Positions 37,301 to 48,259 of a DNA stretch of 64,000 bases are shown here, piece after piece (within the stretch, counting starts at the first letter, position 1; each line of letters begins with the position of its first letter). Made by a program: the position numbers and the translations under genes. The stretch is from Emiliania huxleyi CCMP1516 (Eukaryota; Haptophyta; Isochrysidales; Noelaerhabdaceae): the NCBI RefSeq assembly GCF_000372725.1, contig NW_005200417.1:765451-829450 (forward strand). The letters run 5' to 3'. The notes below the pieces were generated by a model that ran no database searches, was not told the DNA's origin, and saw nothing but the letters and a program-made list of their open reading frames with translations.

Positions 37301-39304
37301 GGCCACGCCAAGTGCGAGCGCGCCCTCGAGACGGCGGTCGCAGAATCAGCCGAACAGGCCGCGGCGGCCGCACGCGAGGCGGCAGCGGCTGCGGAGGCGG
37401 CAGAGGCGCGCGATGCTGCCGAGGCGGCGCTGCGCGAGGCGGTTGAGGCGTGCGAGCGAGGCGACGCCGATCTCGAGGCGCTCAAGGCGGCAATCAACGC
37501 GAACACCGCCCAGGTTGCCGACGGCTCGGAGGCGTTGCGGGCGGCGCGGCGGCTGCGCGACGAGCTGGCGGAGCGAAAGGTTCGCGAGGCCAGGGCGCTG
37601 AAGCGGCAGCGGCAGAAGGAGGAGAAGGCGGCGGCGGCGGCAGCGTGGGCGGCGGAGCGGGCGGCGGAGCAGGCGGCGGAGCAGGCGGAGGAGGCGCGGG
37701 CCGCAGAGCAGGCGCGAGTGGCGGAGGAAGCGGATCGGGTGGTAGCAGAGGCTGCGGCGGCGCGGGCGGCGGAGGAGGCGGAGGCGGCGTCGCGCGCAAG
37801 GGGGGAGGCAGAGGCGAGGGTGAGGGAGGAGGCGGCAAGGGAGAGGGAGGAGGCGAGGATGAGGGCGCAGGCGGAGGCGGAGGCGGCGGCTGTAGAGGCG
37901 GCAGTGGCGGCCGTGGCGGCGGCGGAGGCTCAAGAGGCGGCGGCAGCGGAGGCGGCGGCAGCGGCGGCGGCGGCGAGTGTCGCCGCCCTCGCCGCCGCCG
38001 CCGCGCCGCCCGCCGCTGTCCCTCTCGACGAGCTCATCGCGGCGACCGACGGTTTTGCCGAGGCGCGCACGGTGGGCGAGGGAGGTTTTGGGCGCGTATA
38101 CTGCGCCGACGCGCTGCCTTCGCTCCCGCGCGTCGCTTGCGGGTTCGCCGTCAAGACGGCGCTGGTCGGTGTCGGCGCCCAAGGCCTCGCCGAGCTGCAG
38201 AGCGAGGTGCGCACGCTCAGCACGGCGTGCCACCCGTCCCTGCTTCCTCTCATCGGCGTCTGTTTGGCGCCGGCGAGAGCGTGCCTCGTCTACCCCCTCT
38301 GCCGCGGCGGCAGCCTCGAGGACCGCCTCTACCGCGCTCCAGCCGCACTGCAGCGGCTCCGCATGCTCGGCTTCGAGACGCCGCCTCCGCCGCTCTCCGC
38401 CGCCGCACGGCTCCGCGTGCTGCGCGACGCAGCGAGCGCGCTGCACTACCTGCACACGCTCTCGCCCATGATCCTGCACCGCGACGTCTCGGCGGGCAAC
38501 ATCCTGCTCGACGAGCGCGGCAACGGCTACCTCGCCGACGTGGGCCTCGCGCGCGCGGCAGAGGCGACGGCCGGCGGCAACCAGCAGGTGTCGCACCTGT
38601 CGACGCAGCGCCTCTTCGGCAAGCTAGGGTACATGGACCCGATCATTTCACAGAGCGGGCAGGCTTCGCAGCTGACCGACGGCTACGCGCTCGGCATCAC
38701 GCTGCTCGTCTCCCTGACCGGCCGCGGCGCCGTCGGCCTCCTCGACGAGTGCGACGATGCGCTGGAGGAGCCCGACACGGCGGAGAGCATCGCGGCGGCC
38801 GACGCGGGCTGGTCGGCGGCGCAGGCCGAGGAGCTGACGCGGCTGGTGGTCGGGCTGGCTCTCGTGAAGAAGAAGAAGCGGATGCCGCTCGCGGAGGCGC
38901 TGCCGCGCCTGGAGGCGCTCGTCGAAGCGGCGGGAGAGGTGGAGGAGACGGCTGGGGCCGAGGAGCGCCAGTGTGACCTCTGCTACGACGCGCCGCGCTC
39001 GGTCCGCTTCGCGTGCGGCCACGCGCTGTACTGCGAGGCGTGTGCGCCGCGCGTGCTGGAGCGCGACAGCAACTGCCCGGCTTGCCGCCAGCCGGCGTTG
39101 CCCATCGCCGCAACTGGGCGGCTGGTGGCAGCGCAGACGACGTTTGTTCAACAGCCGCCCTCGCGCACCGTGCCCCAGGCTCAGCCTGCAGGCGCCACGG
39201 CGGCGGTCGGTAGGCGAGGGGGGCGAGGGGGGCGAGGGGGGCGAGGGGGGCGTGGACGTGGCGGGCGGGGCGGGCGGGGCGCAGGGCGCGGCGGCTCTGC
39301 TTAG
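34394..39304 (+). CDS. Ankyrin-repeat / Pelle-IRAK-like kinase / RING / RGG protein
   Basis: An intronless frame of 1,636 residues from ATG 34394 (an in-frame GTG lies at 34385). Four blocks of ankyrin repeats (VVELLLQRGAKVNLQ type) are separated by SH3-like modules at about residues 230-285 and 753-808 (GQRVVLGGLSSRPELNG, then GRYAVALEGGGES). An Ala/Glu/Arg coiled coil (about 980-1200) follows. The kinase starts near 1210: GEGGFGRVY loop at about 1226, Lys in GFAVKT, ILHRDVSAGNILLD at about 1360 and DVGLAR (DFG changed to DVG), closest to receptor-like/IRAK kinases. A C3HC4 RING (CDLCYD...CGHALYCEAC...CPAC) starts near 1526, and the end is RGG-rich. It probably couples a scaffold to phosphorylation and ubiquitination. 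34725-35270 and 36297-36842 are near-identical, 1,572 bp (524 codons) apart. Confidence 0.85.
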   Translation: MHGRGSPGGRELSSGAGSPSCSDAAVLAADRGEEKAVLEWLDGGGRADATCERGGVSGITLLMIAASNGHEQVVELLLQRGAKVNLRDSVGGTALTLAAGRGHERVVDLLIRRGAEVNLQSSNGVTALMLAANGHERVVELLLRHGAEVNLQSSKGFTALMHAALFNQPAVMRRLLRAGADTAARAENGRSALQWAKEKGHAECVKVLAEAAAEGRAGAGGASSGAAAAAVDAPLLGQRVVLGGLSSRPELNGQRGVARSFEGGRYAVALEGGGESVRVRPGNLSSAAAERASSGAAAAPDAVSAAAERGEEEAVLAWLDSGGRADATYERGGVSGITLLMGAAIHGHERVVELLLLRGAEINLQSSDGGTALTLAADYGHERVVELLIRRGAEVNLQRSDGYTALMRAAVFNRSAVVRRLLRAGADTAARSANGKTALQVAKEEGHAECVEAFRQHVKESVVAGQPAATAAGGAGAGGASSGGASSAGSRVAKTPSPAVAAGRASSGVAAAPEAVVQAAERGEEEAVLEWLDSGGRADATYKRGGASGLTLLMGAALYGHERVVELLQQRGAKVNLQSSNGGTALTLAAGRGHERVVELLLLRGAEINLQSSVGGTALTRAASGGHERVVDLLVRRGAEVNLQSSNGVTALMVAANGHERVVELLLRHGAEVNLQSSEGWTALMLAALFNQPAVMRRLLRAGADTAARAENGRSALQWAKEKGHAECVKVLAEAAAEGRAGAGGASSGAAAAAVDAPLLGQRVVLGGLSSRPELNGQRGVARSFEGGRYAVALEGGGESVRVRPGNLSSAAAERASSGGVRVSDEVVAAAERGEKKAVLAWLEGGGRVNATYERGKRSGITLLMGAAFYGHEQVVEMLLRGGAEVNLQDSRGLTALMCAAVKGHARVVDLLIRRGTELNLQSSNGFTALMDAAYWNRPAVVLRLLRAGADAGARTTSGKTALQLAKENGHAKCERALETAVAESAEQAAAAAREAAAAAEAAEARDAAEAALREAVEACERGDADLEALKAAINANTAQVADGSEALRAARRLRDELAERKVREARALKRQRQKEEKAAAAAAWAAERAAEQAAEQAEEARAAEQARVAEEADRVVAEAAAARAAEEAEAASRARGEAEARVREEAAREREEARMRAQAEAEAAAVEAAVAAVAAAEAQEAAAAEAAAAAAAASVAALAAAAAPPAAVPLDELIAATDGFAEARTVGEGGFGRVYCADALPSLPRVACGFAVKTALVGVGAQGLAELQSEVRTLSTACHPSLLPLIGVCLAPARACLVYPLCRGGSLEDRLYRAPAALQRLRMLGFETPPPPLSAAARLRVLRDAASALHYLHTLSPMILHRDVSAGNILLDERGNGYLADVGLARAAEATAGGNQQVSHLSTQRLFGKLGYMDPIISQSGQASQLTDGYALGITLLVSLTGRGAVGLLDECDDALEEPDTAESIAAADAGWSAAQAEELTRLVVGLALVKKKKRMPLAEALPRLEALVEAAGEVEETAGAEERQCDLCYDAPRSVRFACGHALYCEACAPRVLERDSNCPACRQPALPIAATGRLVAAQTTFVQQPPSRTVPQAQPAGATAAVGRRGGRGGRGGRGGRGRGGRGGRGAGRGGSA

Positions 39305-39574
39305 TGCTCTTACACTTCATGACACACTCGCAGCTCGGCGACCCGCACGCGCTCAGCGCAGCCGCAGGGGGCGAGCTTTAGAACTTAGAAGCCAGTTGTT
39401 TGCGCGAGCCGAGAAAACGATCGCGCACATGCACACATGTACATGCACCGTACTGAAATGACTGACTGGCATGTCTGACTGCGACGTGCGCCTGTGCGAC
39501 GCTGCGAGCTCCGCTCTGCTCGCGCGCGGGCGGAAACAATCGCGGCGGTACAAAGTACAAACAGCACAGTTGAT

Positions 39575-39814
39575 TCACGAACGTGCGGCGCCCATCCAAG
39601 GGAAACTGCTAGGGAAACTGCAGCGTGTGGTGGACTTTGACTCCCACCGGAGCTGGCCGCCGCCGCCGCCGGCGGCGCACTCCTCCGAAGGGCTCGTCGC
39701 GGCAGCGAGATGGGCGAGCACCTCCTTGGCGGCGCGCCCGCCGGCCTGCACTGCGCCCTCCATGTACCCCGTCCAGCTCGTCGCCGTGTCCGTGGACGCG
39801 AAGAAGAGGCGAGC
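39575..39814 (-). pseudogene. C-terminal exon of a flavin monoamine-oxidase-like gene
   Basis: After a CACGTAG acceptor (minus strand) the frame reads [20 protein letters not shown], then [12 protein letters not shown], then a Gly-rich tail to a stop at 39575. This matches the FAD-contacting C-terminal segment of monoamine/polyamine oxidases (FAGTETAT-WSGYMEGA). None of the other domains, including the N-terminal GxGxxG FAD fold, is found upstream, and an R3 repeat occupies 40053-40256. So this is probably a stranded exon of a disrupted gene. It sits 0.3 kb tail-to-tail from the ankyrin-kinase gene. Confidence 0.6.
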
Positions 39815-40052
39815 CTACGTGCTGAAGACACCAGCCTCGGGTCCCTCGCCCCCCCGGGCAAGGGGGGACCCCGTGAGGCGTGGGAGTGCCTCGCCAGACC
39901 AGCACACACACACAACAACTACCAAGACTTTGTCGAGCTCAACGTCTCTACCTGTGGCGCGGACCCACGCAACTGCGGAGGTGTTAATCGTTGTCGCCAA
40001 ACAGCCAGGCGGAGGGCAACCTCGTTAGGAGGCTAGAGATCTCACTTCCACC

Positions 40053-40256
40053 GAGAGAGAGATTTTTAGCAATACCAAACAAATCTAACACTCACACGTC
40101 ATTTGGGGCCTGGAGCCCCTGCACAATGATGTTTATGGTGGTTTAAAGTTTGCGGGGGGGGGGGGGGGGACAGCTGCCCTGTTCACGCGCGCGCGAGACG
40201 TGCAGACAGGGTTGCCAGGTGAGAGCGAATGGCGCGGTTCACGCCTCGCACAACAG
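40053..40256 (+). repeat. Dispersed repeat R3, interrupted by a poly-G-containing insert
   Basis: Matches R3 in two parts (to about 40120 and from about 40179). Between them lie about 58 bp including a run of 17-18 G (40154-40170). Confidence 0.75.
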
Positions 40257-40382
40257 TTGTGTTCCACCGAAGGGAGGATCGCCCTGCCTGCCACAGTTAC
40301 GCGAGCGACGCCAGCTTGCGAGACGTTCAATTCGAGCATTCGGGCCGCGCGACCTATGGAGACCTAGTCAGATCTAGGGTAC

Positions 40383-41225
40383 CATACTTCCGGGCGGTTG
40401 TGCGGGGAGCGAACCTTAACGACCGCCCAGAAGCTTTCTGAGCGAACCAATCGGGCCAGGATCATCAGCATATGTCCCCTCCACAACATCGTGGGCGTTT
40501 GAGCGGTATTTGAGGAGCACCGCGACTCTGAAGTTCGGCCGGGTGGTCTGCAGACCCCCCCCCGGAGCAGCAGAGGCTCCGTGGGGTCGAAAAGTCGACG
40601 CTGGGAGTCGCACTCGTCAAACCGTCGCAACACCACGCGGTACGCACGTACCGCCCACATCCCCTCCACCGCTGAGAAGGCGCAGATCGACCGCCGGGCC
40701 GCGTAGCCGTCGTTAAGGAGCGGTTTTTGGAGCCGTACGAAGAGGTCCCAGACGGGCGAAGATTAGAGCTGTCAAACGTTAACTTTGGGCCTAACAGTTG
40801 CACTATTGTTGGCTGAAATCCTTAACGTTGTTCAAGTGTTCATCCCAGCCCATGCTGTTACTGTTTGTTACTGTTGTTACTGTTGTTCAGCGGCCAGCAA
40901 GCAGAAAACGGCAAAAAACCCGGGTAAAACCCGAGAATACCCGGGATTTTCCAGGTATTTTCGGGTATTACCCGCACTGGACGCTGGAGATCGTCGTGGG
41001 TCACTGCCAGGCCTTCCTTATTGTTGTTCAGCCGGCCTAACGTTAGCTACTGTTGTTGGGGAGCCCAACTGTTGTTCTGTTGTTACTGTTAACACTAGCA
41101 ACACTGTTCAGCTCTTAACGTTTGACAGCTCTAGCGAAGATGCGGTTTTGCGACGACCACACGCGATGTGGTATCTGGTTTTTGCTAAAAACGGGCCGCC
41201 TAGTGCAGCATCACTAGTACAACAC
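40383..41225 (-). repeat. Dispersed repeat R4, minus orientation, split by an insertion
   Basis: 40383-40763 and 41134-41225 together match 4317-4772 over nearly its full length, ending in ACTAGTACAACAC. The insertion at 40764-41133 is annotated separately. Confidence 0.85.
40764..41133. mobile_element. hAT-type non-autonomous element (MITE)
   Basis: 370 bp with perfect 19-bp terminal inverted repeats TAGAGCTGTCAAACGTTAA (40764-40782 and the complement at 41115-41133). An 8-bp target duplication GCGAAGAT flanks it (40756-40763 and 41134-41141). The uninterrupted R4 copy at 4390 shows the empty site with a single GCGAAGAT. 8-bp duplications and TAGAG-type ends define hAT elements. The interior repeats GTTACTGTTGTT and has CCCGGGTAAAACCCG-like palindromic motifs, with no transposase. 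Confidence 0.92.
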
Positions 41226-41439
41226 GCAACTACACTGAGGGCTCCACACTAGCCGGTATAGGCGAGCCCCGGCGGCCTCACCGTCGCCGCTCGCGGCGGA
41301 GCCGACGGCGGAGCCACGGGCGGGTGCGACCTTTTGGGGGGACATGAGCTCGCCAGGACGTCACCGATGGCTCGGCGCGCCTCTTCCCGCCAGCGCGGGG
41401 CGGCCTACCTACAGGAGCGAGGGGGAGGTGGTCGTGAGC

Positions 41440-42417
41440 TCACTTTGTCGGCCGCGCGCGAGGTGAAAACTGAGTGTGAGGCGCGCAGGAGGCGAGGGTG
41501 GGCGCGCCGGCGGTCGAGCCGCCGAACAATTCGATGCTGCTGTTGTTTGGCGTGGATGTGAGCCACTTGGTATTAGCGGCCGTGTAGGCTTCTCCGACAT
41601 AAACAAACGTGCCGCTGCCCACAACGGCGGAATGGAAGCACCCCGTATAAGACTCGTACCTTCTCTCCTTGCCATTCCAAAAGGTTTTGAAGTGCTGTCC
41701 GTGATTGTGAGTGGTCTCCACCCCTTCCTCGATCATCTCTTGGAACATCCCTCGGTCAAAAGCGTTGGCCCGGTGCACTTCCACCCAGCCACCTCCGCCC
41801 CCGGGCCCACCGTCAGCCAGGGGGACCCCCGACCTAACCCAGCGATCGAGCTCGTCGTGATTCTCCAGTCGTGTTGCCGGCAGGCCGCGGAAGTCAGGCA
41901 GTCCTTGTGCGCGGCGGTACTCGGCACTCATGCCAATCATCAGGTCCTTGGCAACGGTGACGACCTTTGACGCCTTGTGGTGAGCACGACTCGCCGCTAC
42001 CCCGGACGGCGACAGGGGCGCGTGCCAGGCTGTGCAGACACTCTGAGCGCACGGAGGCACTGATGACCGCTCGCTTGGCGCTGGCAGGTCGCACGGCCTG
42101 AAGGGGTTGTGCACGGCGCTGAAGAGCCCGTACCACTGCCGGACGCCGTGGTAGAAATAGTTTACACGATGCAGCGGGAACGGAAAAGGGACCTGAGCAT
42201 CCGAGTACACGGCAGCAAAATAGCGCAGCCACGGACTTGACCGATTGTGCACGTGCACGCCGCGCGAGGCCGCCCAGTAGGCGTTTGCGTTTGAAGAGCT
42301 GCAGAGGTCGAAACACCAGCACTGCGGCGCCGGGGCTTCCGTGGAGAGCCCAGCAACGACCAGGTCGAGGTCGCCGCCAGAGACGAGAATGGAAAGGAGA
42401 GTGGTTCGACCCCACAT
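41440..42417 (-). CDS. Truncated paralogue of the secreted protein at 50.9-53.1 kb
   Basis: A 325-residue frame. From about residue 32 (CWCFDLCSSSNANAYWAASR) to about 285 it aligns throughout with the 705-residue protein encoded at 53072-50952, sharing NYFYHGVR-W, AVHNPFRPCDLPAP, GLPATR, GGWVEVHR-N and F-SAVVGSG. The family is not recognised; conserved Cys and His residues suggest an extracytoplasmic domain, perhaps enzymatic. After TANTKWL the frame leaves the alignment and ends at 41440, so the C-terminal half is missing. The N-terminus has only a weak hydrophobic stretch. It may be a pseudogene or a short active form. Confidence 0.6.
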   Translation of the reverse strand: MWGRTTLLSILVSGGDLDLVVAGLSTEAPAPQCWCFDLCSSSNANAYWAASRGVHVHNRSSPWLRYFAAVYSDAQVPFPFPLHRVNYFYHGVRQWYGLFSAVHNPFRPCDLPAPSERSSVPPCAQSVCTAWHAPLSPSGVAASRAHHKASKVVTVAKDLMIGMSAEYRRAQGLPDFRGLPATRLENHDELDRWVRSGVPLADGGPGGGGGWVEVHRANAFDRGMFQEMIEEGVETTHNHGQHFKTFWNGKERRYESYTGCFHSAVVGSGTFVYVGEAYTAANTKWLTSTPNNSSIELFGGSTAGAPTLASCAPHTQFSPRARPTK

Positions 42418-42514
42418 TACTGACCGTCGCTCGTGGCGCTGTTCACAGCCTTGTTATTGAGAAGGAAGGGGGAGGGGGGCAAAATATGCGTGCTCGTGGC
42501 GCTGTTCACAGCGC

Positions 42515-42733
42515 TCTCTCGAGGTTCTCGAGGTGGATATGCTTTGGCCGCGTTGGGTAGCGAGCATTGGTGTGGCGCGATCCACGCAGGCGTGGTTTCT
42601 GACGGCCGACCGTCAGTGCACGGAGTTGCCCCTTCTCCGACTGCCCCGGCTACTCGAGTAGTTTCCGAGGTCGCGCGGGGCTGACCCCTGCGTCCCCCGG
42701 GACCTAGCGCGGGTGGGTTGGAGGGGGCTCGCT
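42515..42733 (+). repeat. Dispersed repeat R2, long copy
   Basis: About 218 bp from CTCGAGGTTCTCGAGGTGG to CGGGTGGGTTGGAGGGGGCTC. Contains the 7-bp-stem hairpin CTGACGGCCGACCGTCAG. Closest to 55690-55905. Confidence 0.8.
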
Positions 42734-44646
42734 GCAAGGGAGGGCGGTGTAAGAAGCCGATCCCCGTAGTCCGCCCCGCCCCTCCCCATCGGGCCGCATA
42801 AGCGGCCGCGCCTCGCAGATTCGTTTTCGCGCCTGGGTCAGGCGCGCGGGGCATCCCCCGGGTCGCTCGACCAGCGATCCGAAGAGTGGCCGCTATGCGA
42901 AGGAAAGAGCGGGGCCCTCGGGGTACGCCTCCGTCCGACCCCCTCCGAGGGGGGAAGGGAATTGCGGGGTCCCCACGGGCGCCTCTCTTCGGCCCTTCGA
43001 GGGGGGGAGGGAAGCAAGGGGGTGGGGGGATCAGGGCGGTGGGGAGGGGTCTCGGTTTCGTGGGTCTTCACAGCCTTGTTATTCAGAAGGAAATACCTCG
43101 TATGGCGCACAGACCTGTTATATTGAGAAGAAAAGACGTCTTATGGGGCGCTATGCACTGGTCTACGAGAGTGGCGGTATGCCGTCCTCCCATCCTCTCT
43201 TGCTTGTGCCGTGCTCTCTTTCTTTTTTGGTCTATGAGAGGTTGAGGTGCGAGCCCTGCATGGAGGCCCTTTCACATAAACGCACAACCCCGGGCGAAAT
43301 CGCACAGTGACAGTCAGACACGCAAGACGGGGTCGCAGGGAAGGCGAGCGGCATCACGTGAGTAGAGATCGCTTGCGGAGCGCGGCCAGGCACACCTCGG
43401 CCTGCTCCGGATCGGAGGGTTTGGGCTCTCGGCCCCTCCGCGTGTCTACTTCGCGTGCGCATGCATAGGGACGCCGGAGAGCCAAAGTGTTTTTTTTGAA
43501 GATGGTGACTGAATAGGCATCATTCGATTCCGTGCGAGGAAATCTTAGAAGAAGGAGAACGGCATCCAGGAGGAGGAGCGACAGGTCCCCGCCTTTTAGT
43601 GTTGCGAGATTTTTAGTGTTGCGGCCGTGAGAGGCGCCGGCCGGGCCTCGCCGAAGCGAAAAAAGAAACGAGTGCGCAAAAAGGAGTGAAGGCACACAAC
43701 CTAGCACGCAACGACCCTGATCTTGGAGCACTTGGAGTGCAGTCGGTAGCTTCACATCCAGGGCCGGGGAGCTATGAAGGAATGAAGCGCACCCAGCCGG
43801 CCGGATGCTCGGGGGGACTTGCCCTTTGCACCATATTCTCGAATATCCTTGAGAATACAGATAGCCAGCGCACTTTCGTATTCGAATTCTCGAGAATATA
43901 GACGCCCCGGCCGGCTTTTTCTCAAGAATATACGATCTTTCTTCAGCTCTATGCTCTTGACCTTGGCTGACCTCGAGCGTCTCAAGATATTCTTGAATAT
44001 TCCCGACGTTAGAAGACTAGAGCTTCTCGAATTCAGCTCTTTTGCCCCTCAACAATATGTTTTGGGTCGATACAGACGGAATTCTTTCAGTTTTGGACGC
44101 TTCGTGTGGGCCGCGTTCCCATGCGCCATGGTAGCTGTATGTGGCTGAAGCCCTCGAGTCTGGCGTACGTCCACCCCCACTTCGGAGGTGGTCATAGCGA
44201 CGCCATCAAGCAAATGTGGACGCGAGACAGCGCCAAGCGAACTAATCGTTTGTGCGTAACCTGCGAGCTGCGTTGAGGGTTGACAAGACTCAAGAGTGGA
44301 ATAGACAACCACCATGATCCATGTGCATGTCGGCAACGGCATGGTGTGTAAATGTATGTGCACCAACCGGCCAGTCAACGACCAAGCTCGCTTTATGATT
44401 AATTTTGTGTGTTATCTCTCTCGAATCACGAGTTGCCGATCTTGACAGATGTGCTCTGAAGAGCATGCATGATTGTGCGGACTGCGGCGGATCGCACACG
44501 CCTCGCCGGCCCGCTGTGTATACCCTTCCCCGCTGTCGCTCGTGCCCCCTCTCCCCAGGTCGCTCTCCCGCGCGTCCGCTCCCACCAGGCCGCTACACCA
44601 GAGTGCGCGCTTAAGCGCGCAGCCGGCCGCCGGCATGAATCTCGCC
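42734..44646. other. Long gap with repeat debris, no gene
   Basis: Contains a partial R1 (43170-43222), an R6 copy (43722-43808) and two TTCACAGCCTTGTTATT boxes (42441-42460 and 43067-43086; the reverse lies near 62370). 43830-44010 is AT-rich with short palindromes such as TATTCGAATTCTCGAGAATA. No frame carries a recognisable domain. Confidence 0.4.
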
Positions 44647-45510
44647 CTACTTCTTCTTCTTGCCCTTCTTCTTGCCCTTCTTCTTGTCCGCCTCCGCTCC
44701 GGCCGCAGCGGGGGCAGCCACCGAGTCAGCCGCCTCGGTATCCCCCTTTGCCGCCTCCGCCTCCGCCTCCTTAGTTGCCGCCGCAGCCGCCAACTGCGCA
44801 GCAGACACCACCGCCTCCACCTCCTTCTCAGCCTCCTCCTTCGCAGCCGCCGCCGCTGCCCGGGCCGCCTCGGCCTCTGCCTCCTCCTCGGCCTCCCTCG
44901 TCGCAGCCGCCGCCGCTGCCCGAGCCGCCTCTGCTTCCGCCTCCGCCTCGGCCTCCGCCTGCGCCTTTGCCGCCTGAGCTGCCTCCGCCGCCCTGCGAGC
45001 CGCCTCAGCCTCCATCGCAGCCAGGCGCGCAGCCGCCTCCTCGGCCTCCACGGCCGCCGCCCTTGCCGCCTCAGCCGCGGCCGCCGCTCTCGCCGCCTCG
45101 GCCTCCTCCTGCGCCTTGCGCGCCGCCGCGGTAATCGCAGCCTGACGCGCCGCCTGCTCAGCCTTCTTCTGCGCCCCCTCCTCCGCAGCCCGTGCCGCCT
45201 CCTTGATCTCCTTCTTGGCGGCGGCCGCCGCCCTCGCCGCCTCGACGGCCGCGGCATCTTCTGCCGCCGCCGTCTCCGCGGCCGCCGCGCGGTGGGCGGC
45301 CGCCAGCTCCACCGCAACGTCGCGATCGGACGGCTCCTCGCTGTCCACGTACGCCACGTTGTCCGATAAATATTTTGCAGACTCGCTGTCGACCGCCGGC
45401 GGCACGTCGTCGTGCGCCTTCCGGGCCGGCCTCTCGTCTCCCCCTTGCGACGCTGGGCAGCAGGAGAAGCAGCAGAGCAGGGCCTGGAGGGCGTCGGCGA
45501 GCTGCTGCAT
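44647..45510 (-). CDS. Ala/Glu-rich coiled-coil protein with a poly-Lys tail
   Basis: A 287-residue single-exon frame starting MQQLADALQALLCCFSCCP. After an N-terminal Cys-containing segment and an acidic region (NVAYVDSEEPSDRD), residues 75-255 form one long [12 protein letters not shown] helix with heptad-like spacing. The C-terminus is DKKKGKKKGKKKK. No domain is recognised. The CCFSCC cluster could be lipid-modified, so a membrane-associated or nuclear role is conceivable but unsupported. It lies 270 bp downstream of the actin-fusion gene on the same strand, which carries a similar coiled coil; relation through duplication is possible. Confidence 0.6.
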   Translation of the reverse strand: MQQLADALQALLCCFSCCPASQGGDERPARKAHDDVPPAVDSESAKYLSDNVAYVDSEEPSDRDVAVELAAAHRAAAAETAAAEDAAAVEAARAAAAAKKEIKEAARAAEEGAQKKAEQAARQAAITAAARKAQEEAEAARAAAAAEAARAAAVEAEEAAARLAAMEAEAARRAAEAAQAAKAQAEAEAEAEAEAARAAAAAATREAEEEAEAEAARAAAAAAKEEAEKEVEAVVSAAQLAAAAATKEAEAEAAKGDTEAADSVAAPAAAGAEADKKKGKKKGKKKK

Positions 45511-45779
45511 GGAGCGACGTGCAGGAATGCTGACCTCACGACGTGTTTCTTTGCGTTACTGAGCGCCGTTCACAGATGTCCACCACCCCCCCACAGTTTG
45601 TCCACCCCCCCTCCCCCCCTCACAAAGATTCGCGAACGTACGCTCCGAGCGTTGACTCGTGATCTTGATCCGGTGAATGTGTATGTGTGCATCGCGCAAT
45701 CTGAACACGCGTTCCAGCTATGCGCGATGCAAGAGACAGTCTCGTCGGGACTCAAGCGTGACATGAAGTCTGTTTCGTG

Positions 45780-48259
<2,480 letters not shown>

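Noticed and set aside
43830..44010. Cluster of TTC/GAA palindromes as heat-shock elements
   Set aside because: Spacing does not fit nGAAnnTTCn arrays, and no heat-shock gene lies nearby.
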